Source of the DNA: Crocinitomicaceae bacterium
Lineage (GTDB): Bacteria; Bacteroidota; Bacteroidia; Flavobacteriales_D; Crocinitomicaceae
Reading direction: 5' to 3'
Length of the DNA stretch: 64,000 nucleotides
NCBI GenBank assembly: GCA_016719925.1
Contig: JADJYC010000002.1
Location: 434,001 to 498,000, forward strand
In this document: piece by piece, positions 1 to 9,376 of the stretch
How positions within the stretch are numbered: the stretch's first letter is position 1
Layout: each line of letters opens with the position of its first letter
Notes under the pieces: model-generated
Told to the model about the DNA's origin: nothing
The model's database searches: none
The model's input: the letters and a program-made list of their open reading frames with translations, nothing else
Position numbers and translations under genes: made by a program

Positions 1-656
1 TCGATCAGCACCTGAACTTGTTTTCCTGACCGGGTGATGACAGTTTGCCTCATCCCATTTGCCGGATCAGAAATAAATTCTGTTACCGTACCATCTTCAT
101 TTTCAATTTTGCCCGAGACATAAAATGCCAGTGAGTCATTTACATATTGCTCTCTCTTCTCATTCAACTCCTTTTGTTGTTTTTCCCTCTCTCTTTGCTC
201 CCGTTCTTTTTCAATTCTGTGATAGGCAGTATCAGGAACTGTTAATACCGTTGTCGTGGTCATATCATCACTCAGCTCTGTCACATTGGTAATATTACCG
301 TCCTCATCAAACTCTGTATACTTCCGATACCATTGAATACCGGCATCCGGATGTGAACTGTATACCGCTTTTTTTACCGCACCACTTTCATAATAAGAAA
401 AGTGGACAGAACTGATCAATCCGGTTCGGGAGGTGGTTTCAGCATAAATTTCTTTACCTTCTTTGTTAAATGCTTTTGCGTATCCCTGTGACATGTAATC
501 CGGCGCGGTATTACGGAATTCTTCAGTAGAGATTTTTCCGTTCTTGTGATAACAATAAATGAAAATACCTTCCGGTTTCTCCACCCGTTTTTCCTTATAC
601 TGTGAATAAGCCGGAGCAAAAAGAAGTAAACCAGCAATCAAAAGAAGAAATCTCAT
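1..656 (-). CDS. Secreted hypothetical protein, C-terminus cut by window edge
   Basis: An open frame runs from an ATG at 656 to the window edge (about 218 codons) and lacks a stop. The N-terminus is a clear signal peptide (MRFLLLIAGLLLFAPAYSQ). After it comes a region rich in short G-x-I/V and Y-x-x-x-G units (for example YYESGAVKKAVYSS and YTEFDEDGNITNVTEL) that resembles the beta-hairpin repeats of YwqK/MORN-like proteins. A strongly charged segment of about 30 residues (EKEREQREREKQQKEL) then probably forms a coiled coil. It is likely periplasmic or surface-attached. The function is not recognised. It lies upstream of, and on the same strand as, nothing visible in the window except that nadD begins its own operon end 48 bases away. 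Confidence 0.7.
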   Translation of the reverse strand, partial: MRFLLLIAGLLLFAPAYSQYKEKRVEKPEGIFIYCYHKNGKISTEEFRNTAPDYMSQGYAKAFNKEGKEIYAETTSRTGLISSVHFSYYESGAVKKAVYSSHPDAGIQWYRKYTEFDEDGNITNVTELSDDMTTTTVLTVPDTAYHRIEKEREQREREKQQKELNEKREQYVNDSLAFYVSGKIENEDGTVTEFISDPANGMRQTVITRSGKQVQVLI

Positions 657-704
657 AGCCGTCATTTATCAGAAAATTACAAAGTTGATGCCAGAGCGTA
701 TAAA

Positions 705-1292
705 CTATTTGTAGAAATTCATTTCATCTACATATTTCCATACGGGCTCAGTAAGCAAATAACGCACATCCTTTCTGTTTTTGACCGACTCCCTTATCAA
801 CGTAGAAGAAATATTCATGGCCGGGGCATGACAGAATTTTACCCGGGGCATTTTAGAAAAATCAACCGTATCCGTTTCAACACCTGTCTTCACTCTTGGA
901 TAAACCCAGATGTCAAAATTCTCCATAATAAATTCATAGTTCCGCCATTTGTGAAGTGTGCGCAAATTGTCTTCACCCATTATAAGACTGAATTCATACG
1001 ACGGATATTTTTCCCTGAGTGCCTGAAGTGTTAAAACAGTATAAGAAGGTTTGGGCAGATCAAATTCAATGGAAGATGCTTTTAATTTGGGATTGTCTTC
1101 TACAGCGAGTTTAACCATAGCCAACCGGTGATGATCATCCAGCAGGGTATTTTTGTCTTTCAGCGGATTGTGCGGCGAAACCACAAACCATACTTCATCC
1201 AGACCGGAATGTGATGCCAGGTGATTTGCAATAATCAGATGACCTACATGAATAGGATTAAATGTTCCAAAGTATAATCCGATTTTTTTCAT
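705..1292 (-). CDS. nadD: Nicotinate-nucleotide adenylyltransferase
   Basis: This enzyme transfers AMP from ATP to nicotinate mononucleotide, making deamido-NAD in NAD synthesis in the cytoplasm. The 195-residue length is normal for NadD. The nucleotidyltransferase signature GTFNPIHVGH is at residues 9-18 with its HxGH motif, and the second signature ISSTLIRES is near residue 160. Its ATG overlaps the end of gmk by four bases (1289-1292), so the two are very likely translationally coupled. Gene order gmk-nadD is common in Bacteroidota. Identification is by motif and length and is secure. Confidence 0.95.
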   Translation of the reverse strand: MKKIGLYFGTFNPIHVGHLIIANHLASHSGLDEVWFVVSPHNPLKDKNTLLDDHHRLAMVKLAVEDNPKLKASSIEFDLPKPSYTVLTLQALREKYPSYEFSLIMGEDNLRTLHKWRNYEFIMENFDIWVYPRVKTGVETDTVDFSKMPRVKFCHAPAMNISSTLIRESVKNRKDVRYLLTEPVWKYVDEMNFYK

Positions 1293-1885
1293 GGACGTGC
1301 AATAAATTCTGCTACCAGATCTTTTGCTTCTTTACAGGCTTTTTCAAGATTATCATTCATCAGAGTATAATCAAACTTATCTGCCCTCATTAATTCTCTG
1401 TTTGCTTTTTCAAGACGCATTCTGATATTTTCTTCTGATTCAGTTCTGCGGTTTCTTAAGCGTTGTTCCAGAACAAAAAGACTGGGTGGTTTAACAAAAA
1501 CAGATAACGACGATTCACCAAATATTTTCTTCAGATTAATTCCGCCTTCAGCGTCCACATCAAATACAACAATTTTGCCGGCGGCCCAGTTCTTTTCAAT
1601 TTCAGATTTCAATGTGCCGTAAAAATTATTCGGGTACACCTCCTGCCATTCTACAAACTCATTATCCGCAATTTTCTTTTTGAATTCTTCCACGCTGAAA
1701 TAATGATAATCAACACCTGCAATTTCCCGGCCTCTTGGTTCACGGCTGCAGGCTGAAATTGAAAAAGCAAGTTTAGGAATTTCACGCAGCAGATATTGTA
1801 CAATTGTTGTTTTACCCGCACCTGATGGTGCAGATACAATGATGCATTTACCGGTATGCTTCAGATCTGAAACAGTTGAATTCAT
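1289..1885 (-). CDS. gmk: Guanylate kinase
   Basis: It phosphorylates GMP to GDP with ATP in the cytoplasm. The 198-residue protein has the Walker A loop APSGAGKTT at residues 19-27, the GMP-binding stretch SREPRGREIAGVDYHY near residues 47-62, and the typical FVEWQEVYPNNFYGT segment. The RRTESEENIRMRL segment matches the lid. Length and motif order are normal. It overlaps nadD by four bases downstream and follows hemD by 72 bases. Confidence 0.96.
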   Translation of the reverse strand: MNSTVSDLKHTGKCIIVSAPSGAGKTTIVQYLLREIPKLAFSISACSREPRGREIAGVDYHYFSVEEFKKKIADNEFVEWQEVYPNNFYGTLKSEIEKNWAAGKIVVFDVDAEGGINLKKIFGESSLSVFVKPPSLFVLEQRLRNRRTESEENIRMRLEKANRELMRADKFDYTLMNDNLEKACKEAKDLVAEFIARP

Positions 1886-1957
1886 GTCGCTGTTCTATAA
1901 TTCAAAGATAGGGAGAATGAAACACTTTTCATTAAACAGGCATCTGAACAGCAATAA

Positions 1958-2635
1958 TCAGCTATTCAAAGAACCAGATAGTGTTTTAACCAGATGTTCT
2001 TCAGCGGTTGATTCGGAGACAAAAATTTTACCAAATCCACATTCATTCAAACGTGCCGCAGTGGTTTCACCTATTGCAATAATTCTGGTAGACGCCTCAA
2101 CCTGATTGGATTTTAAAAACCCATCCACATTTGAAGGGCTTGAAAACAAAATGGCGGCAGGAACAACATTCAGTTTTTCAGAATTTAATACAGTCTGATA
2201 AGTAACAAGTTCCGTTACCTGCTGTGTTTGTTTTTGTGCAGACACATTTTTTCTGGAAATATCACTCAGGGGAAATAGAACAGATTCATTCCTTCCGCAG
2301 ATTTTAAAAAACTGCTGACCTATTTCACGGGTGTTCATTGAACCGTTTCCGGTGAACTGCGGTTTTAATCCGGCGGTTTCCAGTTCAAGGGCGGTGCCTT
2401 CAGATAAAGCAGCAATTTTTTTTGCTTTTACGGGATAATTATCCAGATACAACTGTACCCCCTGCGGCGATGAAAAAAAAATCCAGTCAGTTGGCGGAAT
2501 TATTAAACCAGTTACAGCAACCGTTTTTATAAATGGCTTTTCAATCAGCTGATATTGGTTTTGATCTGCCCATTGCCGGATTGCAGAACCTGACCTGAGA
2601 AAGCGGGTTACCAATATTATTTTACTGCCATTCAT
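1958..2635 (-). CDS. hemD: Uroporphyrinogen-III synthase
   Basis: It closes and inverts ring D of hydroxymethylbilane to give uroporphyrinogen III. The family diverges strongly in sequence. The call rests on the weak but typical pattern (N-terminal VTR, a central DWIFFSSPQGV, and a C-terminal AAILFSSPSNVDGFL followed by IIAIGETTAARL), on the 225-residue length, and on the position directly after hemC, whose last codons it overlaps by four bases (2632-2635). It is the third gene of the hemA-hemC-hemD unit. Confidence 0.9.
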   Translation of the reverse strand: MNGSKIILVTRFLRSGSAIRQWADQNQYQLIEKPFIKTVAVTGLIIPPTDWIFFSSPQGVQLYLDNYPVKAKKIAALSEGTALELETAGLKPQFTGNGSMNTREIGQQFFKICGRNESVLFPLSDISRKNVSAQKQTQQVTELVTYQTVLNSEKLNVVPAAILFSSPSNVDGFLKSNQVEASTRIIAIGETTAARLNECGFGKIFVSESTAEEHLVKTLSGSLNS

Positions 2636-3519
2636 TTTTTTAAATCTCCCACAATTTTCTGAGCAAGGCCGTTTGTATTTTCAGCCAGATAAGTCAGTAC
2701 TTTTCCAGGTTGTGAGGATGAAGAAGAAAAACTTACTTTCACAGCAAACTGATTATTTATTTTCTGACAATAAACACCTAACGGCAACTGACATCCGCCC
2801 TCCATTAAACGCATCACATCCCGTTCAATAGCCATTTATTCCTTCACGTCCGGGTGATGAATTGCTTTTAACGCTTCTTTCAGTTCAGTATCTTTTTCTC
2901 TGATCTGCAAACCCAAAACACCTTGAGCAGGAGCAGGAATAAATTCTTCTTCCGGAAATTGTACAGTCTGAATTCCGGTCATATCCAGTTTTAATCTTTC
3001 CACACCGGCAGCAGCTAAAACAATGGCGTCATAATTTCCATCTCTCAGTTTGTGAACACGGGTTGGAACATTGCCACGCAAATCCTGTATCGAACAATCT
3101 GGTCTTAATCTTAAAAGTTGTGATTTTCTGCGCGCAGCTGAAGTACCAATCACCGCATTTTTTTTCAGTTTCCACGGTTGCGATAAATCCACGGCATCCT
3201 GATGAATTAACAATAAGTCAGCCGGATTTTCACGATATGAAACAGCACCTATTATGAGCCCTTCAGGATTTGTTGTTTCCAGATCTTTATGCGAATGAAC
3301 CGCCAGATCAACTTCATTTTTTAACAGCGCCTCTTCTATTTCTTTGGTAAAAAATCCTTTACCTTCAATTTTGTCAAAACTTAAATTCTGGATACGGTCA
3401 CCTTTGGTAACAATGATCTGAATGGAAACTTCATGACACAGTTTTTCAAGCTGATCTTTTACAAAATTTGCCTGCCATAAAGCAAGATCGCTGCCGCGTG
3501 ATCCAATTCTGATTTTCAT
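2632..3519 (-). CDS. hemC: Hydroxymethylbilane synthase, interrupted by an in-frame stop
   Basis: Porphobilinogen deaminase joins four porphobilinogens into hydroxymethylbilane. The reading frame opens at 3519 (MKIRIGSRGSDLALWQANFV) and shows the expected domain 1 and 2 motifs: VHSHKDLET, AVIGTSAARRKSQLL and LRGNVPTRVHKL. At 2836-2838 there is an in-frame TAA after HHPDVKE. The next codon is ATG, and the same frame continues for 67 residues with the domain 3 motif MEGGCQLPLGVYC, which holds the cysteine that anchors the dipyrromethane cofactor. The two parts sum to about 295 residues, the normal length. It is either a sequencing error, a nonsense mutation, or a split enzyme with re-initiation at TAAATG. 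No frame change is needed, unlike the other broken genes here. Confidence 0.9.
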
Positions 3520-3537
3520 TTTTGTGCTGATTTCTTT

Positions 3538-4776
3538 TTAGATTTCTTCTGTTCTTTGTTCTGCCAGCATTTCTTTTGCAACAAGCATAGGAACACTGAT
3601 GTATTTTTTCTCCATATAGTCAAGAATTTTATCCAGCACTACTTTAGATTCTTCATCCAGTTTACTGAGATCTCTTGAGAAAACTTCATTGACTGCCGTT
3701 GCTCTTATTTCTTTAACCCGTTCAGGAATTGACCTCATTTTTAATTCCACCTGACGCATTTTAAAAATCTCTTTGAACTCTTCTACCTTCTCATAGATAA
3801 TCTGACGCACTTTGATGAGTTCTTTTTTTCTTTCCTTCAGGTTTGCATCTGCAATTGTTTTGAGAAACTCCACTGAAACATGCTCAATTGAAAATTCTGA
3901 GTTCAGTTTTGGATCAAGGTCACTTGGAATAGCCAGATCAATTACAATTTTTTTATTTGTATCTGCCCCGCAAAGTTTTTTGTAAATGGGAGAATTTATA
4001 ACATGATCCTGCGAACCAGTGCAAGTAACAAGAATATCAAATCCGCCGGAATGATCAGCCAAATCAGTAAGCGGTTTTGCAACTCCGCCTAAAAAACGTG
4101 CAAGCACTTCTGCTTTTTCTAAAGTACGGTTGTAAATGGTATAATTTCTAAAACCGTGTTTTTGCAAAAACCGGCACATGTTTGTATTGGTTACTCCGGC
4201 ACCAACTATCACAACACGAGCGTTTAATTCAGGATCAATTTCGCACAAGCGGTGATAGGCCAGTGAAACAACTGATACCGGCTTGTTGGCAATGGTAGTT
4301 TCTGTATAAACTTTTTTTGCTGTTTCAATTGTTTGTCTTATCACAATCCTGATTATGTCAGCAGATAACTGATGCAATCTGGAAAATTCAAAAGCATTTC
4401 TCACCTGCGTTATAATTTCACGCTCACCAATCACCATGGAGTCAACAGAAGATGCTACTTCAATCAGATGATTCACGGCATTGATTCCGTTCCAGGTTTT
4501 TGCCTTGTCTATGTAATTCTGAATGTGTGCGTGATCCCAGTTTGAATTGAATGCTTTGAGAAAAAGTGCCAGAAAATCGTTATCCACTTCTTCATCCGCC
4601 ACAAAAATAAATTCTACCCGGTTGCAGGTTGACAGATACATGATTTCAGACAGGTTCATTTCCTGTTTGATTTTGTTCATGCGTTCAACAACCTGTTCCT
4701 GCTCCACATGAAATTTTCCAATTTCATCCAGACCGATGCTGTTGTGTGTAAAAGCGATAACGTTAAAGCGTACCAT
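3538..4776 (-). CDS. hemA: Glutamyl-tRNA reductase
   Basis: It reduces Glu-tRNA to glutamate-1-semialdehyde, the first step of the C5 tetrapyrrole pathway. The catalytic cysteine lies in YLSTCNRVEF near residue 50. The central signature VDSMVIGEREIITQVRNAF and the NADPH-binding segment VVIVGAGVTNTNMCRFL are both present. A C-terminal dimerisation helix region follows (RVKEIRATAVNEVF). At 412 residues it is of normal size. It heads the hemA-hemC-hemD run, 18 bases before hemC. Confidence 0.96.
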   Translation of the reverse strand: MVRFNVIAFTHNSIGLDEIGKFHVEQEQVVERMNKIKQEMNLSEIMYLSTCNRVEFIFVADEEVDNDFLALFLKAFNSNWDHAHIQNYIDKAKTWNGINAVNHLIEVASSVDSMVIGEREIITQVRNAFEFSRLHQLSADIIRIVIRQTIETAKKVYTETTIANKPVSVVSLAYHRLCEIDPELNARVVIVGAGVTNTNMCRFLQKHGFRNYTIYNRTLEKAEVLARFLGGVAKPLTDLADHSGGFDILVTCTGSQDHVINSPIYKKLCGADTNKKIVIDLAIPSDLDPKLNSEFSIEHVSVEFLKTIADANLKERKKELIKVRQIIYEKVEEFKEIFKMRQVELKMRSIPERVKEIRATAVNEVFSRDLSKLDEESKVVLDKILDYMEKKYISVPMLVAKEMLAEQRTEEI

Positions 4777-4884
4777 AATTCAGTTTCAGAACAAAGGTCA
4801 CTACCGAAAGAACGTCTTTTGTCACAGAAGTGTCAAACAAAGCAAATTATGAGAAAAATCAACTTATTATCAAACGGGTTCAAA

Positions 4885-6633
4885 TTAATGCGTCCCCACC
4901 TGATCATCCAAAGAAATTCCGTTTTTCTTTAATAAACCTCTGACATAAACAGCAAAGAAAGCCAGATAAGCAAAACAAATTACCCCAACAAAAAAAGAGG
5001 GTTGAATGCCAATCACATCAGAAAGTTTTCCCTGCAGCGGCGGAATAATTGCACCACCCAAAATCATCATCACTAAAAAACCGGAACCTTGTGATTGATA
5101 TTTTCCAAGTCCTGCCAGAGAAAGAGAAAATATACACGGCCACATGATGGAACAAAATAATCCGGCTGATAAAAACGCATATACCGCTGTCATTCCTGTT
5201 GTCATCAAACCTATACTTGTTGCCACCACACCAAGTGTACCAAAAACGCCCAATGTAAGCGCAGGTTTATCTTGTGTGGCAAAAAATGCAAGTATCTGAA
5301 TAAGGACACAAATCACGTACCAATAAAAAACATCTACATTATATCCAACAATTTTTGAAACACCCAGCACAATTCCAAATGCAATTAACGGAACAATAAA
5401 CCGTAAAATATTTTTTGCGGACGCAGACAAACTAAATGCATTTATTGAACCCGCCCAACGGCCAATCATTAAACTTCCCCAATACATAGAAATAAAAGGT
5501 GCAATTTCAGAAGAAGCAAATCCGCCAAACTCTTTTTGTTTGAGCAATTCACCCAAATTACTTCCAATAGTTACCTCAACACCCACATAAACAAAAATGG
5601 CAAGCATACCCAAAGTCAGCTGCGGATATTGCATGGCGCCCCAGCCTTCTTTTTGTTTTTTGCCTTTGAAAAAAGCAAAAAGCAATCCACCTAAAATGAC
5701 AAGTAAACCAAAACTCAGCCACATCATTCTTTTTTGTTCAAGGGGATTTTTTACATTGTCCAATTGCAATTGAAATTTGTCTAAATACAACTGAGTCTGC
5801 AATCCTGTTTTTACCTGCTCCTGAATTTCAGGTAATCGTATCTCCATTTCTGAAAGCACTTTCGCTTCATCGCTTCTATAACTGGAAAATACCGGCGCAA
5901 AACAAATGATCAGCAATCCGGTAATTACAGTTAATGTCAAAAGAGCCCTGTTTGCCTTTTCTGTTTTTTCATTTTTAATCATGGCCGGAACTTTTTTAGA
6001 AAATCCAAACATGGCAGCAGTCAACAAAAAAAGTAATCCGACACAGCCGTAAAGAATAATTACTTTGGAAAGACCAAGTGACTGAATCTGATCATCAGAA
6101 ATAGCAGCGGAAGTTCCAAACAAGGCAAGTGTCACTGCAATAGGCCCGATGGTTGTTCCAAAACTGTTTATTCCACCACCCAGATTGATACGGTTACTTC
6201 CGGTGGCTTCATCACCCAAAGAAATCATGAACGGATTTGCAGATGTTTGCTGCAATGAAAAGCCAAGTCCGATAATAAATAATCCAACCAGCATACCCGA
6301 AAAAACATTCACGTAAACTGAAATAATCATTGCTGCTGCACCCAGTGCCGAAAAAAGCAATCCGTAAACAATACTTCTTTTGTAACCCCAACTCATTACA
6401 ATGTCTTTTCCTTTACCTGAACCCCAGGCAAAAAGTGCAAGCGCTCCTAAATAATAAGCACCGTAAAAAGCAAAATCTACCAATTGTCCCTGAAACTGAT
6501 CCAATGCAAAATAATTCCGGCAAAAAGGAATAAACACTGAATTACCGGCGGCAATAAATCCCCAGAAAAAGAAAACGGTTGTGAGCATAGTGAGCGCTCC
6601 GTAATTTGTTTTTTGATCTTCAATTTTATTCAT
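4885..6633 (-). CDS. Sugar MFS transporter, FucP/GluP family, with an inserted segment
   Basis: A major facilitator permease for sugar:proton symport in the inner membrane. The N-terminal TM1 segment with FFFWGFIAAGNSVFIPF and the QTSANPFMISLG and GGAIIPPLQGKLSD segments match the fucose/glucose-galactose permease family. At 582 residues it is roughly 150 longer than usual. The extra length lies between TM6 and TM7, about residues 225-330: an added hydrophobic helix, a charged amphipathic stretch (EMEIRLPEIQEQVKTGLQTQ), then a second added helix. The substrate cannot be read from sequence. It is followed on the same strand by no close gene. Confidence 0.85.
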   Translation of the reverse strand: MNKIEDQKTNYGALTMLTTVFFFWGFIAAGNSVFIPFCRNYFALDQFQGQLVDFAFYGAYYLGALALFAWGSGKGKDIVMSWGYKRSIVYGLLFSALGAAAMIISVYVNVFSGMLVGLFIIGLGFSLQQTSANPFMISLGDEATGSNRINLGGGINSFGTTIGPIAVTLALFGTSAAISDDQIQSLGLSKVIILYGCVGLLFLLTAAMFGFSKKVPAMIKNEKTEKANRALLTLTVITGLLIICFAPVFSSYRSDEAKVLSEMEIRLPEIQEQVKTGLQTQLYLDKFQLQLDNVKNPLEQKRMMWLSFGLLVILGGLLFAFFKGKKQKEGWGAMQYPQLTLGMLAIFVYVGVEVTIGSNLGELLKQKEFGGFASSEIAPFISMYWGSLMIGRWAGSINAFSLSASAKNILRFIVPLIAFGIVLGVSKIVGYNVDVFYWYVICVLIQILAFFATQDKPALTLGVFGTLGVVATSIGLMTTGMTAVYAFLSAGLFCSIMWPCIFSLSLAGLGKYQSQGSGFLVMMILGGAIIPPLQGKLSDVIGIQPSFFVGVICFAYLAFFAVYVRGLLKKNGISLDDQVGTH

Positions 6634-6806
6634 GAGCGATATTGTTGTTTGTCAAATATAAGGAAAGGATTAGAGGCCAAAAGGATAAATGGTCTAAAGT
6701 CAAAAAATTAAAAAGTGCTAAAGGTCTAAAATTCCTAAAAGCTGAAAATACCGAAAGCTAAAATCACAAAATCCAAAATTCCAAATAATAACGCATCAAC
6801 CAAAAG
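6634..6806. other. AT-rich spacer with short imperfect repeats
   Basis: This gap between the aldo/keto reductase stop and the MFS start holds very A-rich sequence with near-repeats of the form GGTCTAAAG / GGTCTAAAA / AGCTAAAA. No gene, clear promoter or strong hairpin was found. It may be degenerate low-complexity sequence. Confidence 0.5.
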
Positions 6807-7754
6807 CTACTCATCATAAATGTTCACATAACCGTTCCCCGGTAATTCAAAAAACTTACCTGTAATAAAACGGTAGTGCCTGTCCAGTTTTTCAATTTTA
6901 CTCATGTCTTCTTTTGACAAAACAATTTCTGTGGCTTCTAAATTTTCTTTCTGACGTTGAGGATTATTTGATTTTGGAATGACTACATTTCCCCGGTTGA
7001 CATGCCATGCAAGCAAGATTTGTCCTGAAGTGGCATTGTGAGCATTTGCAATTTCATTAATAACAGCATCTTTAAATAAATCGGGTTCATCTTTTCCCTT
7101 CATAGCATCTGATCTGTCTTTTGATCCCAGTGGTGAATAAGCTGTCATGATAATTTCATGCTTTTGACAAAATTCAAATAACTTCCTCTGTTGTAAATAA
7201 GGGTGAAGTTCAACCTGATTCACCTCTGGTTTTATGCGGCACTTTTTTAAAAGATCTTCCAGTTTTTTCTGACTGAAATTTGAAACACCAATATGTCTTA
7301 CAAGACCAGATGATTTTAATTCTTCCATTGCACTCCAGGTTTCAGCAACCGGAATTTCAGAAAGGGGGATATAGTCTTCGGCCATGGTTGCGCTCACAAC
7401 AGAATTTTTAATGGCAACAGGCCAGTGAATAATATACAGATCCAGATAATCAAGTTGTAAATCCAAAAGTGTTTTTTTCAGCGCAGGCAATACTTCATTT
7501 TTTCTATGCGCATTGTTCCAGAGCTTGGAAGTAATCTGAAGTTCATTTCTTTTGACAATTCCTTTATCAAAACAATGTTTTAATGCATGACCAATTTCAG
7601 GTTCATTGAGATAAATAGCTGCGCAATCAATGTGTCTGTAACCTGATTCTATTGCAGAAATAACTGCTGCGCCAACATCACCGGGTTTGGACTTCCAGGT
7701 GCCAAGACCAATCTGATCCCAAAGATCACCGTTTGAAAATTTTAGTTTTTTCAT
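6807..7754 (-). CDS. Aldo/keto reductase
   Basis: An NADPH-dependent carbonyl reductase of the AKR superfamily. The catalytic set is visible: Asp in RHIDCAAIYLNE with the general-acid Tyr, Lys in ITSKLWNN, and His in YIIHWPVA. The cofactor-binding C-terminus has VIPKSNNPQRQKEN. A longer frame begins at 7808, but the family starts at MKKLKFSNGD, and the upstream 18 codons overlap a transcription terminator of the preceding gene, so the ATG at 7754 is chosen. About 315 residues. The substrate is unknown. Confidence 0.9.
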   Translation of the reverse strand: MKKLKFSNGDLWDQIGLGTWKSKPGDVGAAVISAIESGYRHIDCAAIYLNEPEIGHALKHCFDKGIVKRNELQITSKLWNNAHRKNEVLPALKKTLLDLQLDYLDLYIIHWPVAIKNSVVSATMAEDYIPLSEIPVAETWSAMEELKSSGLVRHIGVSNFSQKKLEDLLKKCRIKPEVNQVELHPYLQQRKLFEFCQKHEIIMTAYSPLGSKDRSDAMKGKDEPDLFKDAVINEIANAHNATSGQILLAWHVNRGNVVIPKSNNPQRQKENLEATEIVLSKEDMSKIEKLDRHYRFITGKFFELPGNGYVNIYDE

Positions 7755-7760
7755 GAATAA

Positions 7761-7796
7761 AAAAGGCAGATCATCTGGTTGATAATCTGCCTCTAA
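7761..7796 (-). terminator. Rho-independent terminator after the glycine-rich protein gene
   Basis: An 8-bp perfect stem, AGGCAGAT at 7764-7771 with ATCTGCCT at 7785-7792 and a 13-base loop, is followed on the minus strand by a run of T. It lies 19 bases beyond the stop of the glycine-rich T9SS gene and just before the aldo/keto reductase start. Confidence 0.75.
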
Positions 7797-7814
7797 AATT
7801 ACTAACAAATTCTT

Positions 7815-9275
7815 TTAACGAATGATCAGTTTCTGTGTATCAGAAATTTTTCCGTCCTCCGATTTTATTCTCACAAAATAAACACCAGGATTTAAATTTT
7901 CCAATCCGATATTAACCTGTGCGGATGAAATATTAACACTGGCCACCAATGATCCTGTTATTGAAAGAACCTCAACACGGTTTACACCTGAAGCTTGTGA
8001 TAAATAAACGGTTACTGCATCATCTGCAGGATTTGGAAACAAACTGAAACTATGAGCGTCATTTTCATTCAATCCAAAATACGTAATGTTGGTACACACA
8101 GACGTATCTGAGCAACCGTTATCAGAAATTATAACAGCATAATCACCATCAGCTGTTGCCGTAAATGATTGATTTGTTTCACCGCCAATTGCAGTAAATG
8201 AAACACAATTGTCAGAAGATAAAAGCCACTGATATGTTCCTGAAGTTGCATCAGCGGTAATTGTTAATCCTGCCAGTGAAACACCATTATCAATTGAAGG
8301 AAATACATCCACTGTTGTTTCAATAATACTGTCACAGCCACCAACAACAGCTGTCAGAGTAGAAGTTTGAACTACCTGAGAAGTAATTCCGGTTTGTGTA
8401 CTTCCATCTGGGAAAGTATAATCTGATCCAAAACAAATTGTTTCTGAAACAGTCATGTTGTAAACAGAGGCGTATGTTAAAACAACATACCCGTTTCCTG
8501 AATTTACATCTGCCGAATTTGTTTGATTTGTTCCGGTGTTATAAGAGCCGGCGCCGCCGCCACCTATTGTATAAATTCCGCCGCCGCCGCCAGAATAGCC
8601 GCCACCACCGCCGCCGCCGTGAAATGCTGAACCGCCACCACCAAATCCACCAGCTCCAATATATCCAAAATTAGGAATGCCTCCTGCACCACCCTGCATG
8701 GTTCCGCCATTTGCCCAGGTGTTTGAAGATCCATTTGCATTCCAGCCACCGCCGCCACCGCCGGTTCCTCCGCCGCCACCATTATCAGAAAATCCACCCT
8801 GACCCGGCAAGGTTGGAACATATCCACCGGCATTACCTGTAGTTGTAGAGGAACCGCCTGTTCCCGGTGTTGAAGCCTGATAGCTTCCGCCACCGCCACC
8901 GCCAGCAATAATCAATGGAACGTTTCCGGTTGCACGGATGACAAAAGATCCTCCTCCACCTCCTCCACCTTCCAAACTAGTGACTCCTGAAACTCCCGCT
9001 CCACCAGAAATAATATTTAACGTTTCACCCGGAGTTACGCTAATATCCCCTTTAATATATGCACCGTTTCCTCCGGTGCTGGAGGGTTGATTTCCATTTC
9101 CTCCTTTAGCTCCGTAACACTCGGCAGTAATTGTAGTTACTCCTGCAGGTACAACAAAAGTTTGCAATGCCCCCGTGTAATTAAATGTTTGTGCAGTGGT
9201 ACACTGTGCGCTGCCTGATTTTATGGCAAAGGCAAATGATCCCGCCAAAATAAATTTGTAAATTTTTCTTTTCAT
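7815..9275 (-). CDS. Glycine-rich secreted protein with T9SS type A sorting domain
   Basis: It starts at the ATG at 9275 (MKRKIYKFILAGSFAFAIKS), which gives a good signal peptide; a longer frame to 9323 would precede it without one. After FNYTGALQTFVVPAGVTTI comes a long glycine-rich domain with GGGGGGG blocks, resembling the glycine-rich domain found in animal ALK-type receptors and many bacterial surface proteins. A C-terminal sorting domain follows (FSLFPNPADDAVTVYL to NPGVYFVRI and a final KLIIR). The protein should be exported by T9SS and attached to or released from the surface. A paralogue with the same opening motif is at 26769-28496. Confidence 0.88.
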   Translation of the reverse strand: MKRKIYKFILAGSFAFAIKSGSAQCTTAQTFNYTGALQTFVVPAGVTTITAECYGAKGGNGNQPSSTGGNGAYIKGDISVTPGETLNIISGGAGVSGVTSLEGGGGGGGSFVIRATGNVPLIIAGGGGGGSYQASTPGTGGSSTTTGNAGGYVPTLPGQGGFSDNGGGGGTGGGGGGWNANGSSNTWANGGTMQGGAGGIPNFGYIGAGGFGGGGSAFHGGGGGGGYSGGGGGIYTIGGGGAGSYNTGTNQTNSADVNSGNGYVVLTYASVYNMTVSETICFGSDYTFPDGSTQTGITSQVVQTSTLTAVVGGCDSIIETTVDVFPSIDNGVSLAGLTITADATSGTYQWLLSSDNCVSFTAIGGETNQSFTATADGDYAVIISDNGCSDTSVCTNITYFGLNENDAHSFSLFPNPADDAVTVYLSQASGVNRVEVLSITGSLVASVNISSAQVNIGLENLNPGVYFVRIKSEDGKISDTQKLIIR

Positions 9276-9376
9276 ACTATCTGATATTGACAAACTGAAA
9301 GCTACGAAATTCCAAAGCTTCAAATTCAGGATTGCAGTAAAATTTCGTAATTTTCACCCTGCGTTAAGATTCAAAC

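Noticed and set aside
8396..8908. Long frames on both strands inside the glycine-rich region
   Set aside because: They are shadows of the GGN repeat codons of the T9SS protein and encode Arg/His/Ala-rich sequence with no family.
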